Shown here: positions 62,268-64,000 of the stretch, in pieces
How positions within the stretch are numbered: position 1 is the stretch's first letter
Layout: every line of letters starts with the position of its first letter
Assembly (NCBI GenBank): GCA_958295665.1
Contig: OY282560.1
Coordinates: 85,412,311-85,476,310, forward strand
DNA: 64,000 nt
Source of the DNA: Tipula vernalis
Lineage: Eukaryota; Arthropoda; Insecta; Diptera; Tipulidae
Reading direction: 5' to 3'
Position numbers and translations under genes: made by a program
Notes under the pieces: generated by a model
The model's input: the letters and a program-made list of their open reading frames with translations, nothing else
What the model was told of the DNA's origin: nothing
Database searches by the model: none

Positions 62268-64000
62268 TAACAAGCGATCTCGAGGACAGGATTTCTATTT
62301 TGATTAGCATTTCTCGCTGCGAACATGTACCGGAGAGTGCAGTTAACCCGAAATTCAGACCCGGAAATTACTATTAAAGAAACGAGCCTTAATACGCCCC
62401 TACTATGAATTAAGTAATTGTATTATATCGTGCAAAGTTTACTTTGTTTAGGTATATGGCTAAAAAATCTCTCTTTTTGAATAATTCTAGAATGTAAACG
62501 TAATGTCTCTGCTCATCGATTAACGTATACGCTGAACACTGGACGCTGCTGTCATGAAATGAAATTTTTACTGGTCTCCAAATAAAAAAAAGATGAGCAC
62601 ATGTCACAGATGTAAAATTATAAGTCACATAATTTCAATTTGCAAATTTATATTTAAAAATATAACATTGAATACAGTAGAGGTGGTTGATAAAAAAGAA
62701 AGAAGCTCAAATCTTGAAATCCATGAAGGTAAAAACGCGGTGAAAAATGAGCAAAGCAAAATAGAGACATCTATGTTCTAATAAGAAAAATTAATTTTCG
62801 TTAGCTAAACTGAATATCACAAAGTGAAATCCATAGTGAAATTTCCCTCTACAGCAGGTGAACGAATCATTTTTGCGACTCAAAAATGGATAATTTATGG
62901 TGTTCCTATAACACGATAATTAGACTTTTCAACGAATTATTATTAATGTATTGGTAGTGCGCAAACAGTTCACTTTTAGTGATTCATTATTGTATCGTTT
63001 TTGGTGAAATGTTTAGACATCGTACTAAGTGATACGTTAATGTAACACTTTTGCGACTCACTAATGAAACACTTTTTCGTGGAATTTGCGAAATGACAAT
63101 ATTTAATTAAAATCATCAAAAAATTGAATTCATAAATCATAAATTTATTAAGCAATAATAAAATATATTATTTATGTAAATACACATTAAAAATAAAATT
63201 TGGTAGGAATAATTCAAGAACTTATGAATAAATTAAAAAATGTTTATACACAATAAGTTATTAGAAAATTTTAACTATGTACAACGGTGTCTATTTCGAT
63301 GAACTTACGATCATCAAATAAAATAATTTTTTACTGTATATGCGGCAGAAAAAAAAAAAGATTTGTTTATAGTTCGTTTATGTAACGTATTTTACGGATC
63401 GCAAAATTGTTTGGCGGGTTTTATTTCGATTTCGCTTGTGTCATTTTTATATGAAAAATTTCATTTCAGGTAACATCATAAATAAGTTTTAAACCAATTA
63501 AATAAAATTTTTATCATTTTCAAATTATCTTTTTCGTAATACTAAATTTGTAAGTTCCTGGTTTTTATTTTAACCTTCAATATTTGAAGATTATAAATAT
63601 ATTTGATATCTTTAAACTTTAATATTTTAATCGCAAACCTCAAATGAATTGAAAAAAAAAAAAACGACTTCAAAATTCTATTTATTTAAACAATACACCA
63701 GAGGGGGTAGATTCAAGTGACAAATGATATTTTTTTGTGACATTGTGCTAAAATTGTAACTAGATACCACTGATATACATGGAGACGGCATAGGCAAAAA
63801 GTCGTGGTAGAAGAAAAAAACGAAGAAGAAGAAAAAAGTTTGCTTCTGTGTGACAGAGAAAGAAAATATTTGTTTTCCTTGTCTTGAATTTTCGAATTTT
63901 CGGAAATGGAATTGTACCACTGAGATGTACTGAGTGAATTGTACAAACCTAAACAGGCCGTTATAAATAGTAAACAACAATAGCAAACATAGTAAACAAT
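62268..64000. other. Non-coding right edge of the window
   Basis: AT-rich sequence with no recognised exon, RNA gene or element. Open frames at 62410-62781 and 63678-63986 show no family resemblance. No shep 5' exon is visible here. Confidence 0.5.

Overview
This is an AT-rich eukaryotic window, and everything in it points to an insect, most likely a dipteran that is not Drosophila. Coding exons are short and separated by GT...AG introns. Long poly-A and poly-T runs are everywhere, and most recognisable landmarks other than one gene are transposable elements. The only convincing host gene is on the minus strand: the 3' part of an RBMS-family RNA-binding protein gene. Its protein matches Drosophila alan shepard (shep) in both RRM domains and in the conserved C-terminal tail. 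Seven coding exons were placed by splice sites and reading phase: 27540-27311, 26334-26276, 16651-16560 (or -16527), 14412-14086, 14006-13824, 13738-13571 and 13417-13280, with the stop at 13280-13282. The 5' end of the gene was not found and probably lies beyond the right edge. If so, most of 27.5-64 kb is the upstream intron or 5' region of shep.

Layout. Positions 1-6782 are the end of a satellite-like tandem array made of two related monomers: A (180 bp) and B (140 bp, lacking about 40 bp of A). On the left they are mixed (BAAABAAB...). From about 3440 rightwards they alternate as an AB dimer of about 320 bp. A 336-bp foldback element interrupts the array at 5848-6183. Positions 6783-13279 are very AT-rich sequence downstream of the shep stop, probably 3' UTR plus flank. 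Positions 13280-27540 hold the shep exons. The 9.6-kb intron between the two RRM1 exons is packed with elements: a three-level nest (terminal-inverted-repeat element, then tRNA-type SINE, then MITE), a Tourist-like MITE with a TTA duplication, a long foldback, two further MITEs and a decayed mariner element.

From 27.5 to 64 kb no host exon was recognised. This part holds more transposon debris: a second copy of the nested TIR element (30847-31566); a composite nest at 35813-38396 that carries a broken zeste-like Myb/SANT gene; a foldback at about 39.4-39.8 kb; a mariner-superfamily transposase fragment (48482-48667); a pogo-like MITE with internal tandem repeats (49107-49765); a 2.8-kb insertion bounded by 19-bp direct repeats (50454-53258); and a 2.1-kb hAT-like element without a readable transposase (60167-62267). 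A dense cluster of TAATC sites lies at 53449-53575.

All identifications come from reading the sequence and remembered family features; no database was searched. Exon coordinates rest on splice-site rules and phase agreement. Transposon boundaries rest on inverted repeats and short flanking duplications.
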